In this document: positions 24,009-35,600 of the stretch, one piece after another
Layout of the letters: the number at the start of each line of letters is the position of its first letter
Numbering within the stretch: position 1 is the first letter of the stretch
Position numbers and translations under genes: made by a program
Notes under the pieces: model-generated
What the model was told of the DNA's origin: nothing
Seen by the model: the letters and a program-made list of their open reading frames with translations, nothing else
Databases searched by the model: none
Source: Armigeres subalbatus
Taxonomy: Eukaryota > Arthropoda > Insecta > Diptera > Culicidae
NCBI RefSeq assembly: GCF_024139115.2
Contig: NC_085141.1
Span: forward strand, 42,467,065 to 42,531,064
Direction of reading: 5' to 3'
Length of the DNA: 64,000 nucleotides

Positions 24009-24771
24009 GGGTGGTTCAAAAAATCGATTTTGCTCCACAGCGTTCATCTGATTCTTTATCATGTTCTGAGTGTCCGCTGAAAATTTGAGCTCATTTGGAT
24101 AAAAACTGATTTAGCACAAGCCGTTTCAAGTTTGCATGCAAATTAGTATGGGGCAATTTATTTTTTCAGTATACTGTGAATTACGCTTTCCCATTAAGCG
24201 CAGGTTAAAAGAAAACCTACATAGCTCAAAGGAATACTCAACAGCTTTCACCCAACGGAAACCGCATGTTGATTAATCGCCCCAATAATTAGTAATCGAT
24301 TTAAAGACAGGTTGCGAATCTTTAGTCATGATCGTTAAATTTCTTTGAGGGCATCACTGAAATGTGCAGTGCAACATAGTAGCCTGAATTTGTGTGTGCT
24401 ATCTTTCGCGCCACGAGGAGCAATGTTGCCTGTTGAGGAGTTATGCAATTAGCTCCAGAAAACCACGGTATAGATTAAATTCGATTACTAATTATTGGAA
24501 CGACTTATTAAGATGCGGTTTTCACTGAGTGAAATCTGTTGAGTATTTCTTTTAGCTATGTAGGTTTTCTTTTAACCTGCGCTTAATGGGGAAGCGTCAT
24601 CAACAGTATAATGAGAAAATAAATTTCCCCATACTAATTTGCATGCAAACTTGAAATCGCTTGTGCTAAATCAGTTTTAATCCAAATGAGCTCAAATTTT
24701 CAGAGAACACTCAGAACATGATAAAGAATCAGATGAGCACTGTGGAGCAAAATCGATTTTTTAAACCACCC
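24009..24771. mobile_element. Fold-back MITE, TA target duplication, ~300-bp arms
   Basis: Terminal inverted repeats GGGTGGTTCAAAAAATCG (left) and the complement with one difference (right). TA is duplicated at 24007-24008 and 24772-24773. Arms of about 300 bp pair with few mismatches (24009-24310 with 24470-24771), leaving a centre of about 160 bp. TA duplication suggests mobilisation by a Tc1/mariner-type transposase. No coding sequence. It disrupts the Jockey-type endonuclease. Confidence 0.85.
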
Positions 24772-24773
24772 TA

Positions 24774-24976
24774 GACCTATCTTGCCGATAAACGCAGTAT
24801 GATTCGTCGAAGAGTTGATTTACGGTGGTATTATTGTTGAGCCAGGTTTCGGTGAAGGCATATACATCGTAGCAGCCATCGCTAAGGGCAAAATGATAAT
24901 CGGAAAGAGAACTATTGATCCCGCCGACGTTCTGGTAGTATATCAAGACATTCCGCACGCCTATCACTGGAAACAT
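24774..24976 (-). pseudogene. Endonuclease N-terminus of the Jockey-type element
   Basis: Encodes LIYYQNVGGI near its start and DVYAFTETWLNN, the N and E motifs of the endonuclease active site of Jockey/CR1-like elements. It continues into 24006 once the MITE is ignored. Confidence 0.75.
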
Positions 24977-26487
24977 CCGGTAACATGGAGGTGAACTGGC
25001 GTGGAAATGGAAATCGGAACGCTCTCAGGTACAGAAGATACTGGTAACTGATTGTACTTGCCGGTCATAGGATTTCGGAAGAACCCTTCCCCCAACTCAG
25101 ACGCAGGAGCGGGACGGCTGCTGGTCGCTAGCAGCGGAGGCTCGACTGCACTGAGAGGAGTTGTAGGGGCTTGTTTACAGCTAGTATCGATTGTGCGTCC
25201 CGGTGAACGATTTGACGACTGGTTTGCAGCGGTTTGATGATGAGGTCTGGAAGTACTGTGTGATGCTTTTAGACACGACATTCGGGTGGATTCGCTGGAA
25301 AACGGGAAACTTTCATACGGAGACTGAGATGAAGGCTGATCATACTTGCCGAAAGTTGGTGTCCGGAAGACCTCGTCTCCCAACTCACACGCAGGGCCGG
25401 GACGGCTGCTGGTCGCTGGCAGGAATGGCTCGACTGCGTTGAGTGGAATAGAGGCTTCCTCACAGCTGGTGTTAAAAGTGCGTCCCGGATGAGAACTAGA
25501 TGAATGCATAGCAGAGACTTGACGTTGCGGTGGAGAAATGGTAATTGATTCTTGTAAATGCGGCGATCCTGTTCGTTCGATGAAACTCGGACTCAATTCC
25601 GAATGGATGTTAGCAGAGATAACAGAAATTTGGCTTGGCGCGAATCGGAAGTTTGAAGTAATTGTAGGCGACCAACCAGCAGAGGTTGAGAGTTGATCGA
25701 TGATGCTGAAATTTGAATCGGCATCAGGCGATGAATGTCGATAAGAGATGTACTTGCCTTGAATAACAAGTTGGGTTTCCCCTAATCCGCCTCTAAACTT
25801 AGGGCTAGGACGACTATGGTGAACGCTGGCTGCAGTAGGCGCGACCGAGTAAGAGGAACTGGGGACTCCCAAAATGCTTTTGTCGGTGCGTCCTGGTGGA
25901 AAGGTCACGTGTATCGTGGCTGCTGAATTTAGCTCATTGGTTCCGGAGCAGCGGTAGGTGTCGACAACGGGAAGATTCCGTCAACATAACAGGAGAAACC
26001 GTGACGGTTGGAGTATTTAGCAGCGGCTTCCACGTGTTTTTTGAGCTGATATCCTCGAATTCTCGAAATAGAAGACCCATAGGCCAAGTATTCGCATTAA
26101 GTGCGACTTCACGGAACTTGGGGTCAATCCCAACTTTAAAAGATATGAAGCTCATACTTTTAATGTCAATTCCTTTTTTCACCAGCGGGACCACTTTGAC
26201 TGAATCTTCACACTGGATGCAGTCCTTCACCAGTTTCTCAATAGACTCCGGTTTGACGCTCGGGTAAATACGGGAGAGGTACAGCCAGAACATCGCTGCG
26301 GGCTCAGGTACTGTAATGACCTCAGTCACAATGTCATTATTAGTCACTACCTTGGTACCGACAGCGAGTGGTTTAGATGGTAGCAGTCCATCTGTACGAG
26401 GTCGTTTCAGTGGTGGTTGGCGCAGGCGCCCTCCAGACCCATGATGAATAGGAATTGAGTGGACGATTCCTCGTGATCGCTCTCCTG
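24964..26487 (-). pseudogene. ORF1 (gag-like) of the Jockey-type element, with internal repeats
   Basis: Two frames: 25934-26487 encodes a conserved ORF1 segment (FISFKVGIDPKFREVALNAN, then WPMGLLFREFED), and 24964-25908 encodes a Ser/Pro/Thr-rich tail. The tail has three imperfect copies of a ~65-95-residue module beginning P-G-R-T, with a central RPxP..ELG and ending GKY (about 25740-25908, 25270-25490 and 25050-25215). ORF1 proteins bind element RNA. A frameshift near 25910-25934 separates the parts. The apparent frame reaching 26713 is a chance fusion into RTE sequence. Confidence 0.65.
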
Positions 26488-28191
26488 GTTTAAATAGCTC
26501 TCCTGGTAGTTGGTCAACCCCAGGGGCTTTGTTGTTCTTCAGTAAAATTATGTCCTGCGCGCGTTCTCCCAGGTCCATCACCATACCGCCATCTTCGTCT
26601 GCCACATCGCCATTCAGGTGTTCTTCGTAGTGCTGCCGCCACCTTTGGATCACCTCACGCTCGTTTGTAAGAAGGTTCCCGTTTATGCCCTTACACATAT
26701 CAGGCTGTGGCACGTGGCCCTTACGTTAACGGTTTAACTTCTCATAGAACTTTCGTGTGTTATTAGCGCAGTACAGTTGCTCCGTCTCTTCATGGTCTCG
26801 ATCTTCCTGCTGGCGCTTTTTCCTCCGGAAAATCGAGTTTTGTCTGTTCCGCGCCCGTTTATATCGTGCCTCGTTCGCCCTCGTGTGGTGTTGTATCAAT
26901 CTCGCCCATGCTGAATTCTTCTCTTCTACTAACTGCTCACATTCGCCGTCATACCAGTCGTTTCTCTGATCCTGGGGCACCGTGCCAAGTGCAACGGTGG
27001 CGGTGCTACCAATGGCGGATCGAATATCTCTCCAGTCATCTTCAAGAGACGCTGCGTATTCTTGGGCTAGTCTACCGTCTTGTAGCCGCCCAATGTTAAG
27101 CTGCGGCGTCCGACTTCGACGCGTGTTGTACACCGTCGAAAGTTTTGAGCGCAGGCATACTCCAACGATGTAGTGGTCGGATTCAATAATCGCACTGCGG
27201 TAAGTGCGAATGTTCGTGATGTTGGAGAAAAATTTACCGTCGATTAGAACGTGGTCGAATTGGTTTTCCGTTTCTTGGTTAGGCAATCTCCATGTGGCCT
27301 TGTGGATATTTTTGCGGGGAAATAAGGTGCTTCGGACTACCATTCCGCGGGAGGCTGTGAAGTTTATGCATCGTTGGCCGTTATCATTTGATACGGTGTG
27401 CAGGCTATCCGGTCCAATAACCGGTCTATACATTTCCTCCCTTCCTAAATAAACACATTAATAAAGTTAAAAAAAAATCCTCCCTTCCTACCTGAGCGTT
27501 CATGTCACCGATGACGATTTTGACGTCCCGCATGGGGCATCTATCGTATGTCTGCTCCAGCTGTGCGTAGAATGCTTCTTTCTCGTCGTCAGGTCTCCCT
27601 TCGTGTGGGCAGTACGTTGATGATGCTATAGTTGAAGAAACGGCCTTTAATCCTCAGCTTGCACATCCTTGCGTTGATTGGCTGCCACCCAATCACGCGT
27701 TGGCGCATCTTACCCAGCACTATGAAGCCGGTTCCCAGCTCGTTGGTGGTGCCACAGCTTTGGTAGAAGGTAGCCGCTCGATGCCCGCTTTTCCACACTT
27801 TCTGTCCTGTCCAGCAAATCTCCTGCAGCGCCACGACGTCGAAGTTGCGGGGATGTAATTCATCGTAGATCATCCTGTTCCATGTTCCAAGCTTCCAATC
27901 GTGATCGATGATTATTCGTCGCCTAGGTCTTTGCCGATTATATCGAGTCGCATTATCTCTTATATTGTTCGTAATTATTGGTTTTCCAGGCGGCTTAATG
28001 GGCCTGCGCAAACCTCCTGTCTCGTCGGTGGACCGTCGTGTCAGGGCTGTTTAGCGTCCCATCTAACACCAGGACTTGGGCATGTGCGCTTTGAGCGGCA
28101 CACGGTCGCTTTGGTGGAGCCTACTTCCGGATACATGCAGTTTTTTATAGGAATTTAACAGGGCCCACTGTCAAACCCCACCACATCCTAG
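26488..28191 (-). pseudogene. RTE-clade retrotransposon, 5' half of the split copy (endonuclease and linker)
   Basis: Begins at the 5' terminal sequence (complement of GTGGTGGGGTTTGACAGTGG near 28191), then the endonuclease (LQEICWTGQKVWKSG; later SDHYIVGVCLRSK), and the Arg/Lys/Glu-rich linker (FRRKKRQQEDR) before ending at GVDQLPGELFK. It stops at the sequence that resumes at 15772. Frames 27589-28011 and 26726-27433 are separated by frameshifts and by the 31-bp poly(A) insertion at 27447. A deletion removes codons just before GVDQLPGELF. Confidence 0.85.
27447..27477 (+). mobile_element. 31-bp poly(A)-tailed micro-insertion with 12-bp duplication
   Basis: TCCTCCCTTCCT occurs at 27435-27446 and again at 27478-27489. 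Between them lie 31 bp carrying AATAAA at 27448 and 27460 and ending in nine A (27469-27477). The other RTE copies have a single uninterrupted sequence here. This is what an almost completely 5'-truncated reverse-transcribed mRNA or poly(A) element end would leave. Confidence 0.8.
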
Positions 28192-28199
28192 GCAGGCCC

Positions 28200-29360
28200 C
28201 ACAACTCGCAGATGGCCTGGGGAGGGATAGTCAAGCCCTTGGACATAGTCCCAGCTGCCCGTAATCTTCCATATCAACTGAGCCTAATTCAAAGCCAATA
28301 GCAACCCATGAGGCCTTGCATGCTCTTAGAGGCCATGTGCATGAGTTACCATTTGTCCAAACCAGATGTTCTAAGTTCTCCAAATTATTCTGGAGTTCAG
28401 ACGAATTAGGGGGGCTGGGCTAACTGGGCTCAAGACAAAGCCAATAGCAACCAATGGGTGTCCATACAGACCTTTACAGGTCATGCGCATGATTTACCGT
28501 TAAGGTATGTCCAAACCGGATATCCTAAGTGCTACAAATCATTCTGGAACTCAAACCAATTGATCTTTCAAGTCAACTGTGCTTGGCACAAAGCCTATAG
28601 CATGTTGTCTTGTCCATACTGATGTCCATAATACGATTTCGAATGTTCTAAGTTCCCCAAATCGTTCTGGAGCTCAGATCAACTGCTCTACCAAGGAAAC
28701 TGGACTCTATTCATAGCCAAAAGCAATCCATGATGTTCATATAGCCGCTTTAAAGCCATGCGCATGATATACGATTTAGATATGTCTAAATCGGACATTC
28801 TAAGTTATCCAAATCATTCTAGATTTCAAACCAATTGGTCTATCGTATCAATTGTACACGGAACAAAACGATAGCAACTCATCATGGTGTAGATATTTCA
28901 AAATCAAATGTTCTAAATATGTCAAATCACTCAAGAATTCGTAATTCGCATGGCTGCTAAAGGCCTAAACGAACACCATGGGTTGTTTTTGGTTTTGTAC
29001 TGAACCCAATTCGTCTGAGCTCCAGGCTGATGCGAAGCTCTTAGAATATCTGATTTGGACATATCTAAAATGTAAATTAAGCGCATGGCCTTTACGGCTC
29101 CATGTGGGCATCATGGCTTGCTACTGGTCTTAAACTGAGCTCAGTTTATTTGAACGATCTATTGGTTTTAACTCCAAAATGATTTGGAGAACTTAGAACT
29201 TTCAATTTGAACATAACTTAATCGGAAATCATGCGCATGGCTACTATGGGCCTATATGGACACCATGAGTTGCTATTTATTTAGTGCCGAGTCCAGTTGA
29301 CTTGGGAGATCAATTGGTCTGAACTCCTGAGTGATTTGGAGAGCCTAGATCATCCGTCTT
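28200..29360. repeat. ~150-bp satellite, head-to-head inverted blocks
   Basis: Units contain GTCCAAACCAGATGTTC, CTAAGTTCTCCAAAT, CATTCTGGAGTTCAGACCAA and GCCAATAGCAACCCATG. Reference phrases recur at about 28381, 28536, 28659, 28810 and 28923 in one orientation. From about 28960 to 29360 the same phrases appear reverse-complemented, so orientation switches once. Units are diverged from one another. Confidence 0.75.
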
Positions 29361-32300
29361 GCAGGGTTTGGCATTTCTCAGACTTCGTCTTGAAATGTGT
29401 AATGTATCACATGACCGCTGGATGGCTGCCATTTCCGGATGGTGCTTCTGATCCTATTGATGAGTTGTTTCGTGTCTTTGGCCTTCCAATCACCTTTGTG
29501 TACAATGGAGCTCAGTAGCCCAAGAGTCCTTTAACAGTTTTCGAAATTGTCTACCGTGTACTTTTCCCACGATAAATGTTCGCTTGAAAGAATTATAAAA
29601 TGCGCGCCGCAGTACTTCCTGTTTTGACGGCATGTTCAACACAATTGAACATGTTGGAGTAAACGTGTGGATGATAATTTTAGCATTTTTGCACGCATTA
29701 ATGTTCTCATAGAAAAGTATTGATGTATTGAAATTTCCATTTTTTAGTGACCACCCGTTAGAGGGAAGAAATGAAACTTTAAACGCTTTTTTATTGTGAT
29801 TCACAATTCTACTGCATTTAAAAAGTGGTTTCACTGTAGTTATTCACTCAAATCAAACGACAAAAACCAGTAAGACTGTAGAATGGACACAATCAGATGC
29901 GAGAACTATTTCCGGATGTCGTATATCACCGAGCCACCAGCCCAAATAAAGTCGCACGTATCTTATTTTTAGTGTCCTCACGCTCTTTGTCCAGACGATT
30001 CTCCCAATTTGATGTCCCCGTATTTGTCATCGGTGCTTGCTTTCCCCACACATCCCCGGGCGGGCGCTTGTTCCTCTGATTACCATCCAATACTCGTGTT
30101 GTGCGCTTCCAATCGGTTCTAAATTTGTTCAAATAAACCATACCCATGATGGAAAAAAAGTATAGAACCAAACAACCCAATTCAGGTGAGGAGAATTGAA
30201 AAAAATCAAACAACTAATTTATGTTGATGAGATTTAGGGGGAAATTTATTACGGTTTCGCAAGGTCGTAAAATGTGGGAGCTCTGCTCGTTCCACCTTTT
30301 TGCTTGTTGGTAAATTTTGATGTTCAACAGCTAGGTTGATGCCGATCTATCAATCGTGTGTTTTTTGGCGAATGGACGCTTGAAACGCGTGCTAATTTAT
30401 CGCCAGCAAACTGTATACATGATAGATTGGCCGAACGCAAACGCTGGAAATTGAGATAATTCTGAAAAAGAAAAATAAATGTTGCAAAAAAAATAAAATA
30501 TATTTTATCAAAGAAGTTTATTTCAATTGGGTGCAATTCTAATATGACGTCAGCTACTTTTTGAGATTTTTCTACTCTCTCTACCCCCTCCACCACGCTT
30601 TTATGTGTACTGGCATGAAATCTTAAATTGCCCCTTAAACCACGGACGTTATTTTTGAACGACCCCTTGCCTCTTTATTTCCTCATATAAAAACATAATT
30701 CCTAGTTATGAACTCGCTCGTTGCTGGATGGAGGCGCATGGTTTGGCCAATTGAGTGCGATATGGCGTGCTGCGTTAACACATTTTCTTCCACAGCTAAA
30801 CTAATTTCCTCTGACGTGACCACCAGGTAGCTTGATTGATGTAAAATTGGTTCACTGTTTACTAGATTACCCAGTGGCGCGGCTGGACGCGCTCCAATGG
30901 CCAAACTTTCGCTGGAATAATAATTCTGGCGCTGCCAAATAAACATCGCCAGCGCGATGGTGAGGAAGTGGCTGGTATACAGTGAGGTGCCAGCGAAATG
31001 TAAATGGTATTTTGTTCTTCCAGAAACTTATCAGCTTATCCATTTTTTCCTCTTACTGTGAAAACAGCAAAAAAGCTCAACATCCCATTTGTGTTTGTTC
31101 CCGACTGATTGCAAACATCAGAACCATAAAAATTCATTCGACTCCGGCATTTTAATTCATTTATCTTTGTTTAACTGACATTTTGCATGCACACATTCAC
31201 AGACTTTTTTGATCCCTTCATTTTGGGCTTGTAAATTGTTGACAACATTTTAATTGAAAAATTTCACACATGCTTTTAATTTATGTAAAGTTATGCGCTA
31301 TGAAGATAATAATAACGATATAAATACCATTGTCAAGCGGCTTTGATACCGTGCAAGGTGAAAAAAAAAGAACGATTCACACCAATCACCGTTGACTGAC
31401 AATAAAAACAGTGCGCTTGTGTGCATTCATTTACACATTTTTGTATTCCACTCGCGTTCGAAATAAAAACATGCATGAACCCAAAAAAAAGAACATCAAT
31501 TGATAATGCATTTAAAATATTTAATTACAGAAACAGTCAACGGCAGCAACACGGGAGACGAACATGGAGCTAACGCACAAAAAAAATAATGGACCTTGTA
31601 AGCGAAGATCTGCTCAAATGAGAGATAAAACAAACAACCTCAGTAATGACAGTAAAAAAATGAAAAGCTGAGCGCGATACAAAAAAAAAACTATGGACGG
31701 CAAATTGGATTATCAAATGGTTTCTTGCGGCGATGCACATCGGCTTGTGATAAAAGTAAGCCATCCAGATCAAATGATTTTTTGAATGGCATTGTAAAAT
31801 TGTATCACTTTGGTGAATTTGTTTGAACAAGACATGTACCTATAGCTTGTCGATTTGTTGTAAAATTTACAATTCAGTTTCTGTTGCATTTGCATCCATT
31901 GATGAGCATGGTTTACTTGGTTTTAAAATGCACAATTGGACCAAATGACCTTACACATCGGTGCATATGTTTGTAATTATTTTAACGATTTTTTATCAAT
32001 TCTAGGGGATTATTAACAGGCTATTAAGGTCCCCAGCCGCTAGACAACACCCAATACCAAACATTTCGCCGAACACACTTGAAGAAGTTTTTTTTAAACA
32101 TCTTTTGTATCAGCAGTCCTTTATCAACATGGAGTCCTTTATCAGAATGTTATCAATCCATGAGGCGTTAGGTTGGCCAGAATGTTGGTGCTTTACATTA
32201 CTTCAACTCGTTTGAATCGATAGTAGGTATTTAATTCAATTTAACCCTTAGTAATAATAGTGAGGTGATAAATATCATTCATATTTTCAATAGGGTATCG

Positions 32301-32654
32301 GTCCATTTGGGCAGCACCCCCTATTCCCGTCCGCAATGTTAACTGCTCGGGCGCATCACAACAGTTTATTTGGTTCAATCAAAGTTGATTGCCTATGTTT
32401 CGGGTATTAAACCACTCAGATGTGAAACTCAGATGTGAATATGTACATTATGTGGAAGATTTATTTGGTTTATGGAGAACAGTGCAGAACGTACCCACGG
32501 CCTTACTTATATAGCTTTACTCATAAAATCACTTAGCCTTACTTGGCTTTACACTGTGTCAAAAAATTGTTCGCACAGCGTATGCGCATATAAAAATCAA
32601 TTATAAAAATCATGATACCTTACCAGAGCGCTGATTTATTAGATGACTGACTTT
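29361..32654. other. Intergenic; one possible Ty3/gypsy integrase scrap, otherwise no gene
   Basis: At 29440-29518 (+) a frame reads DELFRVFGLPITFVYNGAQ, reminiscent of the G-L-P...N-G-x-Q motif of gypsy integrases; the match is short and it is not extended downstream. Other short frames (29490-29834, 29926-30213, 30683-30946, all minus) have no recognisable domain. 31-32.6 kb is AT-rich with A runs. Confidence 0.35.
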
Positions 32655-35600
32655 TTTCCAAATCCCGGTGGGGATTCTTTTCTCGGTGCGGAATCTGAAT
32701 CCCGGTGGGGATTCTTTCCTTATTTCAGTGGGGATTCTTTCTGAATCCCCGTGCGAGTTATTTATGTATGTCGGTGAGGATTTTTCCGAATCCCGGTGGG
32801 GATTCTTTCCGAGTCCCAACAGGGATTTTTTCCGAATCTTTCCTTATTCTGGCGGAACGTCATTTCGAAACCCGGTGGGGATTTTTTCCCAATCCCGTTG
32901 GGGATTGTTTCAGAATCCCGCAGGGGATTATTTCCGAATCCTGGTGGAGATTCTTTTCGAAACCGGGGGGATTCCTTCCGAATTCCGTTGGGGATTCTTC
33001 CGGATCCCGATGGGGATTTTTTCCGAATCCCGGTGAAGATTCTTTCTTTATTCTGGTGGAACGTCATTTCGAAACCCGGTGGGTATTCTTTCCTAATTTC
33101 GGTAGGGACTCTTTCCGAATCCCGGTGGGAATTATTTCCGAATCACGGTGGAGGTTTTTTCCGAATCCCGGTGGGGATTCTTTCTGAATCCCGGTGGAGA
33201 CTCTTTTTGATTCTCGGTGGAAATTCTTTCATAATCCCAGTGTGGAATCTTTCCCAATCACGTTGGGGATTATTTCCGTATTCCGGTGGGGATTCTTTCC
33301 GGATTCTGGTGAGGATTCTATCCGCATCATGGTGGACTTTTTTTTCGGAATCCCGGTGGAGATTCTTTGCGAATCCCGGTGGGGATTCTTTCCTTATTCC
33401 GGTGGAGATTTTTCTTATTTGCTGGGAAAATTCCTCTCGAATCCCCATGCGGATGCTTCCAGAATCCCGTAGGGAATTCTTTCCTTAACTCGGTGGGAAT
33501 TATTTCCAATTCCCGGTGAGAATTGTTTCCTAATTCCGGTGGGGATTTTTTTTCCGAATCCCGGTGGGAATTCTTTCTGAATCTCGGTGGGGTTCTTTCC
33601 GAATTCCGGTGAGTGTTGTTTCTATATCCCGGTGGGGATTCTCTCTGAATCACGGTGGGGAATCTTCCGAATTCCGGTGGGGATTCTTTCCGAATCCCGG
33701 TGGGGATTCTTTCCTAGTCCCGGTGGAGATTCTTTCCGAATCCCGGTGGGGATTCTTTCCTAATCTCGGTGAGGATTCTTTCCGAATCCCGGTGGGGATT
33801 CTTTCTGAATCTCGATGGGTACTCTTTCCTACAGTGAGGATCTTTTCCGAATCTCGGTGGGGATTCTTCCTGAATCCCGGTGCGAATTATTTATGTATGT
33901 CGGTGGGGATTCTTTCCGAATTCCGTCGAGGATTCTTCCGGATCCCGATGGGGATTTTTTTTCCGAATCCCGGTGGGGATTCTTTCCGAATCCCGGTGGG
34001 GATTTTTTCTAATCTCGATGAGGATTCTTTACGAATCCCAGTGGGGATTCTTTCTGAATATCGGTGGGATACTCTTTCCTACAGTGAGGATTCTTTCCGA
34101 ATCTCGGTGGGGATTCTTCCTGAATCCCGGTGCGAATTAGTCATGTATTTCGGTGGGGATTCCGTCGAGGATTCTTCTGGATCCCAATGGGGATTCTTTC
34201 CGAATCCCGGTGGGGATTCTTTCCGAATCCCTGTGTTGATTTTTCCCGTATCCCGGTGAGGATTTTTTCCGAATTCCGGTGGAGATTCTTTTTGATGGTG
34301 ATTCTTCGCGAATTGTTCGGAGAATTTTCGTGAATCCCGGTGGGGATTCTTTGCGAATTCTGGTGGGGATTCTTTGCGAATCCCGGTGGGGTTCTTTGCG
34401 AATCTTTGTGAGGATTCTTTGCGAATCCCGGTGGGGTTTTTTTTGCGAATCCTGGTGAGGATTCTTTGCGAATCCCGGTGGGGATTCTTTGCGAATTAAA
34501 GTGGGAATTCTTTGCGAATCCCGGTGGGAACTCTTTGCGAATACCGGTGGGGATTTTTCAAATCTCGGTGGGGATTCTTCCCGTATCCCGGTGGGGATTT
34601 TTTCCGAATTCCGGTGGGGATTCTTTTTGAATCTCGGTAGAGATTCGTTCCGAATTCTAGTGGGACTTTTTTCCGAATCATGGTGGAGATTCTTTGCGAA
34701 TCCCGGTGGGGATTCCTTCGCAATGCCGTTGTGGATTCTGAATCCCGGTGGAGATTTTTCTTATTCGCTGGAAAGATTCCTCTCGAATCCCTGTGCGGAT
34801 TCTTCCCGAATCCCGTTGGGAATTCTTTCCTAATGTTGGTGGGATTTTTTGCGAATCCCGGTGGGGTTTTTTGCGAATCCCGGTGAGGATTCTTTGCGAA
34901 TCCCGGTGAGGATTCTTTGCGAATCCCGGTGGGGATTCTTTGCGAATCCCGGTGGGGATTCTTTGCGAATCCCGGTGGGGATTCTTTGCGAATCCCGGTG
35001 GGGATTCTTTGCGAATCCCGGTGGGGATTCTTTGCGAATCCCGGTGGGGATTCTTTGCGAATCCCGGTGGGGATTTTTCCCGTATCCCGGTGAGGATTTT
35101 GTCCGAATTCGGGTGGAGATTCTTTTTGAATCTCGGTAGAGATTCGTTCCGAATTCTAGTGGAACTTTTTTTTCCGAATCCCGGTGTAGATTCTTTCCTT
35201 ATTTCGGTGGAGATTTTTCTTATTCGCTGGGAAGATTCCTCCCGAATGCCCGTGCGGATTCTTCCAGAATCCCGTAGGGAATTCTTTCCTATACTCGATG
35301 GGAATTGTTTCCTAATTCCGGTGGGGATTTTTTCACGAATCCCGGTAGAGATTCTTTCCTTATCCCGGTTGGAATCCTTTCCGAATCCCGGTAAGGTTCT
35401 TTCCGAATTCCGGTTAGGGTTGTTTCCTTATCCCTGCGTGGATTCTCTTCTATCCTCGTTGGGAATTCTTTTCGAATTACGGTGGGGATTCTTTTTGATT
35501 CTCGGTTGGAATTCTTCCGAATTCCTGTGTTTTTTTTCGAATCACGGTGGAGATTCTTCCCGAATCCCTATGGGGATTCCTTCTCAATCCCGGTGTGTAT

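Larger units (their letters stand above)
19073..26487 (-). mobile_element. Jockey-type non-LTR retrotransposon, broken by later insertions
   Basis: Minus-strand element read from right to left: ORF1 (26487-24964), endonuclease (24976-24774 and 24006-23447), then RT (about 20600-19298) and a 3' tail near 19073-19100. It is interrupted by a second RTE (20622-23440) and by a fold-back MITE (24009-24771). Its right edge abuts the 5' half of an RTE at 26487/26488, and its left edge lies beside the palindromic element that touches the other RTE half, so it inserted into that RTE. Many frameshifts and stops make it inactive. Confidence 0.75.

Noticed and set aside
25934..26713. A single protein joining RTE linker and Jockey ORF1
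   Set aside because: The frame crosses the insertion junction at 26487/26488 by chance. The two parts belong to different elements.
29490..29834. 114-codon minus-strand frame as a host gene
   Set aside because: No domain, signal peptide or splice sites, and it lies opposite a possible integrase scrap.
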